Source: Aporhodopirellula rubra (GTDB lineage: Bacteria; Planctomycetota; Planctomycetia; Pirellulales; Pirellulaceae). Taken from it: a stretch of 64,000 nt of DNA. A program made the position numbers and the translations under genes. Of this stretch, positions 28,527-36,530 are shown one piece after another (within the stretch, counting starts at the first letter, position 1; each line of letters starts with the position of its first letter). Location of the stretch: positions 186,001 to 250,000 of the forward strand of contig NZ_JACHXU010000011.1 of the NCBI RefSeq assembly GCF_014192335.1, read 5' to 3'. A model generated the notes under the pieces. That model saw nothing but the letters and a program-made list of their open reading frames with translations. It had not been told where the DNA came from and ran no database searches.

Positions 28527-29292
28527 TTGATCTTCGCGTGCCTCGCCGCAACGCCATCCGCCGCCATCGACCTCTCCGGAAAATGGCACGTTCGTCTCGA
28601 CCCAAACGACGTCGGCGAAAGGGAGCAGTGGTTCAGTCGTGTCGAGGGTACTGAGATCGGGCTGCCCGGTTCGACAATGGAAGCCCAACTCGGCACGCCA
28701 CTGAATCTCGAACCGGCGTTGACCAAAGAGGTCTTTCGCCATCTGCATCCGCGTTTTCGCTACGTCGGTGCTGTTTGGTACACACGCACCGTCACGTTAG
28801 AGGAAGGATGGAAAGACTCCAACGCGACTCTCTTTCTTGAGCGACTCATTTGGGAGTCGATGGTTTGGGGTAATGGGGAAATAGTCGGTTCGAGGGATTC
28901 ACTGTCGACGCCTCATCGATACTCGGTTGGCCAACACCTGCAGACGGGCAAAAACACTCTTTGCGTTCGCGTCGACAATCGGCCCAAAGTCGACATCGGC
29001 GTGTTGGGTCACGCTTACACCGACGAAAAACAAACGATCTGGAACGGAATCGTCGGCAGGATCGAACTCACTCGAGTCGCTGAACCAACACTCTCCATTC
29101 GCACACATACGCTGCGAGTTGATGTTCCTGGTTCCGGACGACTCGTTGTTAGCGTTGAGCCGTTGACGTCGGATCTACCCGAGGTGAAAACATGGTCCAC
29201 GGAAACGGCCCATTCAGGCGAAGTCAATGTGGATATTGATTGCGAAAAGCTAACACGCTGGTCCGAATTCGAGTCTGCTTTGTACCGGGTAT
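28527..29292 (+). pseudogene. GH2 glycosidase N-terminal fragment (both ends lost)
   Basis: Homologous to the first 250 or so residues of the intact GH2 enzyme in this window: IDLSGKWHVRL, RYVGAVWYTR, DSLSTPHRYS and TIWNGIVGRIELT all have counterparts. The barrel domain and both catalytic Glu residues are absent. The 5' end starts at a TTG with only the tail of a signal peptide (ACLAATPSAA) and an in-frame stop at 28518. GH2 similarity stops at SALYRV near 29290, and the open frame runs on to 29345 in foreign sequence. It is a broken gene joined to a sulfatase remnant. Confidence 0.8.
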
Positions 29293-30384
29293 CAGACTCG
29301 AACTGGTACGCAAAACCAACGTTCCAAGATCGACCAATTGCCTGAGGGAATTCGGCCGATCACTTCCCTTTTGCAAGACGCTGGTTACTGCACCGCACTC
29401 GGCTGTGGCTATTCAGGCAAGACCGACATGATGTTTCCGGCGACCAACTTGTTCGACGGCAATGATTGGAGTCAACGAGCTGCAGGGCAGCCGTTCTTCG
29501 CACAAGTCACCCTCTACCATTCCCACCGGCAACCCGATGGAGTCTGGGAGAAAATTCGAAGCGAGTCCAAGCATCCCGTTGACCCTAGCAAAGTTGAACT
29601 GCCTCCATATTTTCCCGACGATCCGGTCTGCCGCATGGATTGGGCGTTGTACTTGGATTCAATCGAACGCGACGATTTGCAGCTCGGGCAGATTATGGAC
29701 CGCGTTCGCGCCGAAGGCATCGAACATAACACGATTGTTATCTTCATTGGTGATAACGGACGCTGCCATCTGCGAGGTAAGTGTTGGTTGTACGATCCCG
29801 GACTTCTGGTACCGCTGATCATTCGCGACCCTCGTCTAGATAGCGAAAAGCCTGGCAAAGCCGGCACTGTCATCAATGACCTTGTCAGCACCTTGGATAT
29901 CTCGGCGACTGTTCTCGATCTCGCTGAGGTGGAACTTCCCGGTTATCTCGACGGGAAGACGCTGTGGTCGACAAAGCCGCAAAAGCGGAGTCATGTTTTC
30001 GCCGCTCGTGATCTGATCGACGAGGTCTTGGATCCGATCCGCTGCGTGCGAACGCATCGGTACAAGTACATCCGAAACTACCATCCAGAAAACGGATGTC
30101 GGGAAGGTGAATACGTCCAGGCTCATCGTCCGATGTTGCCGGTGATTGAGCGTCTCGGCGGACTTGGCCGTCTGACGCACACGCAACAACTGATCCTAAA
30201 GACTCGAAAGCCTATGGAAGAATTGTACGATGTTGAGACGGACCCACATGAAATCCCAAACCTTGCCGAGTCGCCTGCACATCAAGAAACGCTGATCGAA
30301 TTACGTGCGTTACTCAATGATTGGATTGAAACGACTCAGGACAATGGCCTAACGCCGCTGCAGCGATCGCAGCGGATTGATTGA
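29284..30384 (+). pseudogene. Sulfatase fragment lacking the formylglycine motif
   Basis: Sulfatase similarity begins around 29284 in a different frame from the GH2 fragment (YQTRTGTQNQRSKIDQLPEG) and continues to a normal C-terminus. The lost 5' part would hold the signal peptide, the Asp pair and the Cys-x-Pro-Ser-Arg motif. Kept elements include FIGDNGRCHLRG and the family C-terminal strands. A TTG at 29338 could start a 348-residue product, but without the catalytic cysteine it should be inactive as a sulfatase. Confidence 0.8.
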
Positions 30385-30412
30385 TGACTGGATGTCGATC
30401 GAACGAACGCCG

Positions 30413-31120
30413 TTAAAGAAACAGACGACCGATTAACTCGGCGACAATCTCGTTGCCTGCTTTGTTGGGGTGATTGGGTTGTGAAAGAAAGTCATCGAGT
30501 TTCTCACCGCGACGTACGCGATCACCGAACGCGGCGTACGAATCAACCAATGGCACGCCGTATTCCTTCGCCAACTCGCGAACCTGATTGGCATGCTGGG
30601 CGAGTACGGTCGTGTCGTCGAGGATGTCCTCATGCGAGTCAGGCGTTGGGGTGAGCAAGATGACTGGCACATTCACCGCTTGGCACTGCTCGATCATGGA
30701 TCGCCAAGCAGTGGAGGATTTTTCCAGCCCAAACGAACGATCGTTGAGCGAGTAGTCAATAAACACAACGTCCGGATTCAACGCGAGGACATCATCTGCA
30801 AACCGTGCCTCGCCACGAATCGCATTCTCGCCCCCGATGGCGGTGATCGCCAGATCGATGGTTGCATAATTGTATCTTTCGCAGAGGCTACGGTGAAACT
30901 GCATGGGGTACGAATCGTATCGGTGCACCTCTCCAGCACGCCCATATCCTGCCGGCACGGAATGCCCGTGAAAGACAAACCTGATCAATCGATTCTTCGG
31001 CCAGTGAATTTGCATCTCTCGTTTGAGCGACGCGAACGTGTCTTCTACCGTAGCATCTTGAGCAAGACTTTCGCTTGCGATAAACGACAGCGTGACCAGA
31101 AGCAGTGTAAACGTTTTCAT
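30413..31120 (-). CDS. Secreted SGNH/GDSL-type hydrolase
   Basis: A 235-residue esterase-fold protein. The start at 31120 leads into a signal peptide (MKTFTLLLVTLSFIASESLAQ). The nucleophile block is FHGHSVPAG with Ser54, a variant of Gly-Asp-Ser. Block II is ITAIGGENA, block III is DYSLND, and the final His lies in QPNHPNKAG. SGNH enzymes in glycan loci often remove acetyl groups from sugars, which would expose sulfated polysaccharide to glycosidases; this role is inferred. It is convergent with the broken sulfatase and diverges from nothing recognisable. Confidence 0.8.
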   Translation of the reverse strand: MKTFTLLLVTLSFIASESLAQDATVEDTFASLKREMQIHWPKNRLIRFVFHGHSVPAGYGRAGEVHRYDSYPMQFHRSLCERYNYATIDLAITAIGGENAIRGEARFADDVLALNPDVVFIDYSLNDRSFGLEKSSTAWRSMIEQCQAVNVPVILLTPTPDSHEDILDDTTVLAQHANQVRELAKEYGVPLVDSYAAFGDRVRRGEKLDDFLSQPNHPNKAGNEIVAELIGRLFL

Positions 31121-31306
31121 GTTCGGCAATGGATCGATCGAGGGGGCTGTGGACATGGATTGGCGTCGGCAGACATTTTAGAGAACGCAAATTACGCTTC
31201 CCCGTCAAAGCCAAACCGTTTTGCGTCACGGCGTGCCGCAACCGTCGCCAGGAATGATCAGACGCCACTCGAAGCCCAGTCGCAAATGGAAGCGAAACCA
31301 AGAACA

Positions 31307-31640
31307 CAAAAACAATCCCCACCAATCCACACCATCCTCCAGCACCCGTGTAGCTGACCGAGGCCCTCGGTCAGTCCCCAAGCAACACGGACTGAGGTCA
31401 TCAGTCCTCTACAACCCAACCGATTACCAGCTCCCACACCACCCAAAAACAACCCCGCCAATCCACACCATCCTCCAGCACCCGTGTAGCTGACCGAGGC
31501 CCTCGGTCAGTTCCCCAGCAACGCGGACTGAGGTCCTCAGTCCGCTACAACCCAACCGATCACCAACTCCCACACCACCCAAAAACAACCCCGCTAGCCC
31601 ACACCATCCACCAGCACCCCCGTAGCTGACCGAGGCCCTC
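31307..31640. repeat. Tandem repeat of about 136 bases with paired hairpins
   Basis: Two near-complete units (31322-31457 and 31458-31593) and a third, cut unit from 31594. Each complete unit carries a double hairpin: CTGACCGAGG with CCTCGGTCAG one base apart, then GGACTGAGG with CCTCAGTCC. The pair is bounded by GTAGC and CTAC. In unit 2 the arms are perfect (31490-31510 and 31523-31545). The tracts between hairpins are rich in CCA and CAC. No open frame here has a domain. Confidence 0.85.
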
Positions 31641-31671
31641 TGAGGTGGCCCCCAAAACCCAGGCCACCTCA
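31641..31671. repeat. Perfect 10-base inverted repeat interrupting the third unit
   Basis: TGAGGTGGCC at 31641-31650 and GGCCACCTCA at 31662-31671, separated by 11 bases. It starts exactly where the third tandem unit loses similarity. It could be a different small palindromic element or a remnant of an insertion. Confidence 0.55.
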
Positions 31672-31735
31672 TCCTGCGTTCGCTCTTGGTAAGCACCACT
31701 ACGCAATGACATTACGCACGTCACACATTCATTCA

Positions 31736-32089
31736 TCACTCTTGTGGCTCGAGACTAGCGAGAGTCGATTCAATCTCACTGGCGACCTGCTCGGCCAGAT
31801 AGGCATAGCCTGGTTTTGTGAAATGGACGTCGCCTTTCTCAATCTGGATTACCGGCAGTCTCTGCAGCGCATAAGTAGGCAGGTCATTGATGGCGATGTC
31901 GTTCTTCTTCATGATCGATTCAGCGGTCCGATTGTATTTGATTTCATCCCCCACATTCCGACCAACCTCGAACTCTGGATCCGGCGTCGTTGCGCACCAA
32001 ATCAGCTTTGCATCGGTTTCCCTCAATCGCGCGCCGATCTTCTCAAGGTTTTGTTGGGACTCGCCGTCGGCGTTCCGTTGAAGGCTCAC
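31736..32089 (-). pseudogene. Truncated SGNH hydrolase (C-terminal half)
   Basis: A 117-residue frame matching the C-terminal half of an SGNH hydrolase: LIWCATTPDPE, then the final block GDVHFTKPGYAYLAEQVA. The nucleophile Ser block is missing and no counterpart exists upstream on this strand. It is not a duplicate of the adjacent intact SGNH gene, as the sequences differ. It is likely a remnant. Confidence 0.7.
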
Positions 32090-32496
32090 GCCCGTACCAT
32101 TTCACCTGAAGTGCTTACCCCAAACGAATCCATGCAAAACGAATTCTGGCTGCGATTCGCATTGAGAGAATTTCGCACCAAGCGAATGATGGCAATGGAA
32201 TTTCATTTCGCTCGAAAACAGGAATTGAACCGAAAACGGACGAGACTTTTCTGATTCTTGCGCCCCGAACCTCAGTCGATGCGGCCCATGAAGGTTGCCG
32301 GACACCCGATCACCAGCCTTCAGATCGTCGGTGTAGCCTAGACTCGTCGACTTTCGATACTCCGGCTCTTGATTCTGTGGCGACGATTCTGGAGTGGTGA
32401 CATTTCCAGCTCCGTCGATTGACACAACAATGCCACTGCTAGGACTGCAGTATTCCCTCCCGGTTGCCCCCTTTCTCTCAACGGAACGATTCTATC
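32090..32496. other. Intergenic region
   Basis: About 400 bases between the broken SGNH gene and the DUF4870-type gene. A 107-residue minus-strand frame (32102-32425) has no recognisable domain and is not called. Nothing else supportable was seen. Confidence 0.35.
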
Positions 32497-32955
32497 ATGA
32501 GCGTCGCGTACGAAATTCAACGATTAACTGAACTCCGAAACCGCGGCGAGTTGTCAGAAGCCGAATTCCAAGCGGCCAAGGCACGTGTGCTGGCAGGCGA
32601 ACCACACCAATTTCAAATTCCGTCCGCATCGGCGAACCAAATGGCCATGTTGCTGCATCTATCTCAGTACGCGGGTTTCGTCATCCCGTTGCTCGGGTTC
32701 ATTGCCCCGATTCTGTTGTGGCAGTTAAAGAAAGACGAAATCCCCGAAATCGATATCCACGGTCGGATTGTCGCGAACTGGATCCTTTCGTCGTTTATCT
32801 ATTCGATGATCTGCGGAGTACTGATGATTGTCTTTGTAGGAATCTTCGGATTCATCATTCTCGGTTTGCTCTCGCTGATTTATCCGATCATTGGTGGTAT
32901 CAAAGCGAATGACGGCGTGCCGTGGGACTACCCGGGCAGCATTCGTTTTTTCTGA
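32497..32955 (+). CDS. DUF4870 membrane protein with N-terminal SHOCT-like segment
   Basis: A 152-residue protein. Residues about 5-35 fit a short SHOCT-type helix (RLTELRNRGELSEAEFQAAKARVL), broken here to its ends RLTELRN and FQAAKARVL. The rest is a DUF4870 domain: hydrophobic segments starting MAMLLHLSQYAGFVIPLLGFI, the motif WQLKKDEIPEID, then two more segments and IIGGIKANDG. The ATG at 32497 is chosen because the SHOCT helix starts right after. Function unknown; many bacteria have such small membrane proteins. Confidence 0.8.
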   Translation: MSVAYEIQRLTELRNRGELSEAEFQAAKARVLAGEPHQFQIPSASANQMAMLLHLSQYAGFVIPLLGFIAPILLWQLKKDEIPEIDIHGRIVANWILSSFIYSMICGVLMIVFVGIFGFIILGLLSLIYPIIGGIKANDGVPWDYPGSIRFF

Positions 32956-33059
32956 ACACCAACGGCAGGCGGCCGTACGCGAAACGGACAACTCGCCGAT
33001 AACCGTATTTTGTCGTTCCGCGATTGTTTGCACGGCATCTCGTTGCACGGCGTAACGTT

Positions 33060-33091
33060 GTTCTGTGCCGGATCGGTTCTGTGCCGGATCG
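33060..33091. repeat. Perfect 16-base tandem duplication upstream of argC
   Basis: GTTCTGTGCCGGATCG occurs twice in succession, ending 66 bases before the argC start. A second short direct repeat, TTGCACGGC, occurs at 33028 and 33043, 15 bases apart. A regulatory role is possible but unproven. Confidence 0.7.
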
Positions 33092-33157
33092 AAAAGTTTC
33101 CGATTCTCGGCTAGGATTCCGTTTTCCCGCCCCGCTTCCCTTTGAAATCAAACCAAC

Positions 33158-34198
33158 ATGATTCGCGTTGCTCTGATCGGCTCGACCGGATACACGGCCC
33201 TCGAGGTCGCACGTTTGCTCTTGGCGCACGAGGAGGCGGAACTGACCGTCGCGACGAGCCGCGCGGACGAGGGCAAACCGTTATCCGAAATTCATCCGTC
33301 GTTGGCGGGGCGTTGCGACATTGCGCTGCAGCCGTTCGATCCCGCGGCGATTGCCGAACAAGCAGACGTGGCGATGTGTTGCCTGCCTCATGGTGCGTCG
33401 GCTGAGAGCGTTCGCGATCTCGCGACCGCCGGTGTTCGCGTAATCGATTTCAGCGCTGACTTTCGACTCTCGTCCGTCCCACTTTACGAACAATGGTACG
33501 GCGTCACGCACCCGTGGCCGGAACGAGTCGGCAACGTCGTCTATGGGATGCCAGAATTCTTTGGCGACGAAATCGCGAAGGCCGACGTCGTCGCAAACCC
33601 AGGTTGCTACCCCACGTCGGCGATCATGCCATTGGCACCACTCGTTCGCGCGGGAATGATCCAAACCGACGACATTATCATCGATTCCAAAAGTGGAGTC
33701 AGCGGTGCGGGGCGTTCGCCGAAACTCGGAACGCTGTACTGCGAAACCAATGAATCGATCTCGGCCTACGCGATCGCGTCACACCGTCACGGTCCGGAAA
33801 TGCAAGATCTGATTCACCGAATCGCGGGCAAGCCGGTTGACGTTCTGTTCACACCCCACCTGACGCCGATGGACCGAGGCATCCTCTCGACCATGTACGC
33901 GCGGCCCGTCTTGCAAGACAACGACACCGTGCAGAGCGTCACGTCGCGATTGATGGACGAACTGCGAAAGACGTATCGCGATCAACCGTTCATCCATGTT
34001 GTCGATCATTTGCCCGCAACCAAGCACGTGGTAATGACCAACCATGTTCAAATGACGGTTCGTGTTTCTGGACCGAACGATCAACCGGGACGAGTGATCA
34101 TCGTTTGCGCGATCGACAACCTGTCCAAGGGCGCCAGCGGCGCTGCGATTCAGAACATGAACGTGATGTTCGGTATCGACCAAATGATGGGTCTGTGA
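33158..34198 (+). CDS. argC: N-acetyl-gamma-glutamyl-phosphate reductase
   Basis: Catalyses the NADPH-dependent reduction of N-acetylglutamyl phosphate to the semialdehyde in arginine biosynthesis. It has 346 residues, the usual size for the long type. The N-terminal nucleotide fold starts IRVALIGSTGYTA, and the active-site cysteine is Cys150 in NPGCYPTS. The motifs GAGRSPKLGTLYCE and KGASGAAIQNMN are characteristic. It is cytoplasmic. A DegT-type aminotransferase starts 12 bases after its stop, so the two are likely co-transcribed. No other arginine gene is visible here. Confidence 0.95.
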   Translation: MIRVALIGSTGYTALEVARLLLAHEEAELTVATSRADEGKPLSEIHPSLAGRCDIALQPFDPAAIAEQADVAMCCLPHGASAESVRDLATAGVRVIDFSADFRLSSVPLYEQWYGVTHPWPERVGNVVYGMPEFFGDEIAKADVVANPGCYPTSAIMPLAPLVRAGMIQTDDIIIDSKSGVSGAGRSPKLGTLYCETNESISAYAIASHRHGPEMQDLIHRIAGKPVDVLFTPHLTPMDRGILSTMYARPVLQDNDTVQSVTSRLMDELRKTYRDQPFIHVVDHLPATKHVVMTNHVQMTVRVSGPNDQPGRVIIVCAIDNLSKGASGAAIQNMNVMFGIDQMMGL

Positions 34199-34210
34199 GC
34201 GGATGAACCC

Positions 34211-35404
34211 GTGAGCGATCATCACTCCTACGCGCTACCGAGATGCCGCGACGGCTGGCCGATTTGGCCACCGCGAGATCCCGCGATCATCGAATCGATT
34301 GAGCGAGTGTGGGCCGATGGCGATTGGGGCCGCTATCACTCGGCGATTCACGAAAAGTGCGCCGCCCAGGTTGCTGATCTGGCTACGTGTTCCATCACCT
34401 CGGAATCACAACTCGGGTCGCCCTGGTCTGAGTATCACGAGCGTCTCTCAATCAGCCCCGACGTGCGATTGTGTTCGAGCGGTTCGGCAGCAATCGAATT
34501 GGCTCTGCGTGCCTCCGGCGTTACCGCGGGTGACGAAGTCATCGTCGCCGCGTACGACTATCCTGGAAACTTCCGTACGATTGAGTTGCTCGGCGCCACT
34601 CCCGTGCTCGCGGACGTGCGATCCGGAGGCGTTACGATGGATCCCGCCTCGTTGCAATGGATCACCGGCGAAGCCATCCGGGCGGTCGTCGTGTCGCACC
34701 TTTACGGTGAACTCGCCGATATCGCGGAGATTCGCAAAATCTGCGACGAACGAAACTGGATCCTGATCGAGGACGCATGCCAAACGCCGGGCGCCGGTTG
34801 GCGTCCCCGTCAAACCACGGCGGCTTCCGACGACAACGACTCGCTGATTCCTATCGGTGCCCTCGCCGATGTCGCGACGTTAAGTTTTGGAGGCAGCAAG
34901 TTATTGTCTGCGGGCAACGGTGGTGCGATCATCACTCGAAACGATCGAGTGGCGGCTCGACTGCGAACGTACGCGGATCGGCCGAGCGACGTGTTCGCGT
35001 TCTCGCCTTTGCAATGTGCGGCGTTGATACCGCAACTCGGCACACTCAACACGTACAACCGCACGCGCCGAGAATCCGTGAATCGGTTGGGGAATTGGGA
35101 TTGGCATCAATGGAACGCCACACCTCTGAGCGAAACCACCAACCATCAAACGCAAGCGTTCTATAAGTTCGCGATCCGAGTGGACGCCGACACGGAACGC
35201 GCATCAGTATTTGATCGTTTGAGCCGCATCGGATTGCCGGCCGGCGAAGGATTCCGGAGCATGCACGCAACGAGCGACCGCCGAAGCCGCAAACCCGTGT
35301 CGCTCGATCATTCCCGCGCACTTGGCGAGCGTTGCGTGGTGATCGATCACCGCGTGCTCTTGGCCGACGACTTGATCGAGCGATTAGACTCGATCGCGGA
35401 GTGA
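34211..35404 (+). CDS. DegT/DnrJ/EryC1/StrS family aminotransferase
   Basis: A PLP-dependent aminotransferase-fold protein of 397 residues with a GTG start. The PLP lysine is Lys230 in FGGSKLLSAGNGGAI. Other family marks are CSSGSAAIELAL, DEVIVAAYDYPGN and LIEDACQTPGAG, where the Asp contacts the pyridine nitrogen. Members usually aminate keto-sugars or act as sugar dehydratases. The position directly after argC is odd, since the arginine pathway aminotransferase (ArgD) belongs to another class. It may be an unrelated enzyme transcribed with argC. The N-terminal 60 residues differ from typical members. Confidence 0.85.
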   Translation: MSDHHSYALPRCRDGWPIWPPRDPAIIESIERVWADGDWGRYHSAIHEKCAAQVADLATCSITSESQLGSPWSEYHERLSISPDVRLCSSGSAAIELALRASGVTAGDEVIVAAYDYPGNFRTIELLGATPVLADVRSGGVTMDPASLQWITGEAIRAVVVSHLYGELADIAEIRKICDERNWILIEDACQTPGAGWRPRQTTAASDDNDSLIPIGALADVATLSFGGSKLLSAGNGGAIITRNDRVAARLRTYADRPSDVFAFSPLQCAALIPQLGTLNTYNRTRRESVNRLGNWDWHQWNATPLSETTNHQTQAFYKFAIRVDADTERASVFDRLSRIGLPAGEGFRSMHATSDRRSRKPVSLDHSRALGERCVVIDHRVLLADDLIERLDSIAE

Positions 35405-35407
35405 CTC

Positions 35408-35426
35408 GTCGGCTCGTGGTGCCGAC
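35408..35426. terminator. Hairpin between convergent genes
   Basis: GTCGGC at 35408-35413 pairs with GCCGAC at 35421-35426 across a 7-base loop. It fills the entire gap between the aminotransferase and sua5 stops, so it could terminate both transcripts. No T-run is seen. Confidence 0.4.
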
Positions 35427-36524
35427 TCAACCCTGGCGACTAGCCCGACGGAGTCGATCCATGATCGCGACGCCCAAACCAGACTCGGTGCAAGGAACGA
35501 TTTCGATCAGATCGAATTGCCCCGCGTCTGCCTTCCGAAGGGTCGCATAAAGTTCTGACGCGGCGGTCTCGAGGCGTCCATCCGGTGAAAATGACCACAC
35601 GTCACCAACGCCGTCTGGTATCGCGTTTTCGACCGGTCCGAATACGATTCGCAACACGCGAGAGAGGCGTCGAGGCGCGGGCGACTCGGCGCAGGGGAAT
35701 TCTCGCTCTTCCGAATCCGGTTTCGCTAAAAGAATCACCGGCGTCCGCGGCGAGTAATGCTTGGCGAACTGCCCCGGTGAGGCGACGACAGACGGATCGT
35801 GTTGTGAATGCTCGGAGACGGGTTTTGGGTCGGGTCCCAACACAGGTTCACCGAGCGTTTCGGATAATTGCTCGACCGAGATGCCACCACTGCGAAGGAC
35901 TCGGGCGGGCGTCGTTTCGGTCCCCAAAAACAAAATGGTCGATTCCAAGCCGACCCGGCATGGGCCCCCGTCGAGAATCATTGCGACGTGAGCCCCGAGA
36001 CCTTCGGCGACATGAGACGCGGTCGTTGGACTGACGTAGTTTGACGGATTCGCACTGGGAGCGGCGACCGGAATCGGTTTTCCCGCGACGGTTGCGAGTT
36101 GACGCAGCAGCGCGAGAGCGACGGGGTGATCGGGCACACGAACGGCCACGGTATCGCCGCCGGCGGTGACGTGGTCAAGGATCGAATGATGACGTGGCCC
36201 GATCAGGGTCAACGGGCCCGGCCAATACGGATCGAGCCGTTTGATGCGGTCACGCACGACGGGCGAAAGATCGTCGGCGAACAAGGATATCGCGTCGGCC
36301 GTGCATGCCACATGCAAGATCAACGGGTTGGTCCGAGGGCGGTTCTTTGCCGCGAAAATCTTGTCCACCGCGGATTCCACGTCGCCAGTTGCGGCCAGCC
36401 CGTAAACGGTCTCGGTAGGCAAGCCGACGAGTTCACCAGCGAGGAGATATTCGGCAGCGCGGGCGATCGATTCGCTCGACGGGTTCACGGTGACTGGTCT
36501 TAGGAGTGGATTTGAGGGCATCAT
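35427..36524 (-). CDS. sua5: L-threonylcarbamoyladenylate synthase (Sua5 type)
   Basis: Makes threonylcarbamoyl-AMP from threonine, bicarbonate and ATP for the t6A modification of tRNAs reading ANN codons. It has 365 residues: the YrdC-like domain at about residues 18-210, with PTETVYGLAA, the substrate motif KNRPRTNPLILH and PSANPSN, followed by a C-terminal Sua5 domain (FAKHYSPRTPVILL). The two-domain length distinguishes Sua5 from short TsaC. It begins 6 bases after the stop of a sensor kinase gene on the same strand, implying co-transcription. Confidence 0.93.
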   Translation of the reverse strand: MMPSNPLLRPVTVNPSSESIARAAEYLLAGELVGLPTETVYGLAATGDVESAVDKIFAAKNRPRTNPLILHVACTADAISLFADDLSPVVRDRIKRLDPYWPGPLTLIGPRHHSILDHVTAGGDTVAVRVPDHPVALALLRQLATVAGKPIPVAAPSANPSNYVSPTTASHVAEGLGAHVAMILDGGPCRVGLESTILFLGTETTPARVLRSGGISVEQLSETLGEPVLGPDPKPVSEHSQHDPSVVASPGQFAKHYSPRTPVILLAKPDSEEREFPCAESPAPRRLSRVLRIVFGPVENAIPDGVGDVWSFSPDGRLETAASELYATLRKADAGQFDLIEIVPCTESGLGVAIMDRLRRASRQG

Positions 36525-36530
36525 TGCCGC

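Noticed and set aside
31307-31640. Tandem repeats as a CRISPR array
   Set aside because: Units are about 136 bases with internal hairpins and no unique spacers; no cas gene is present.
32102-32425. 107-residue minus-strand frame between the SGNH remnant and the DUF4870 gene
   Set aside because: Composition is plausible (MSIDGAGNVTTPE) but there is no recognisable family, no coding context and no ribosome-binding support.
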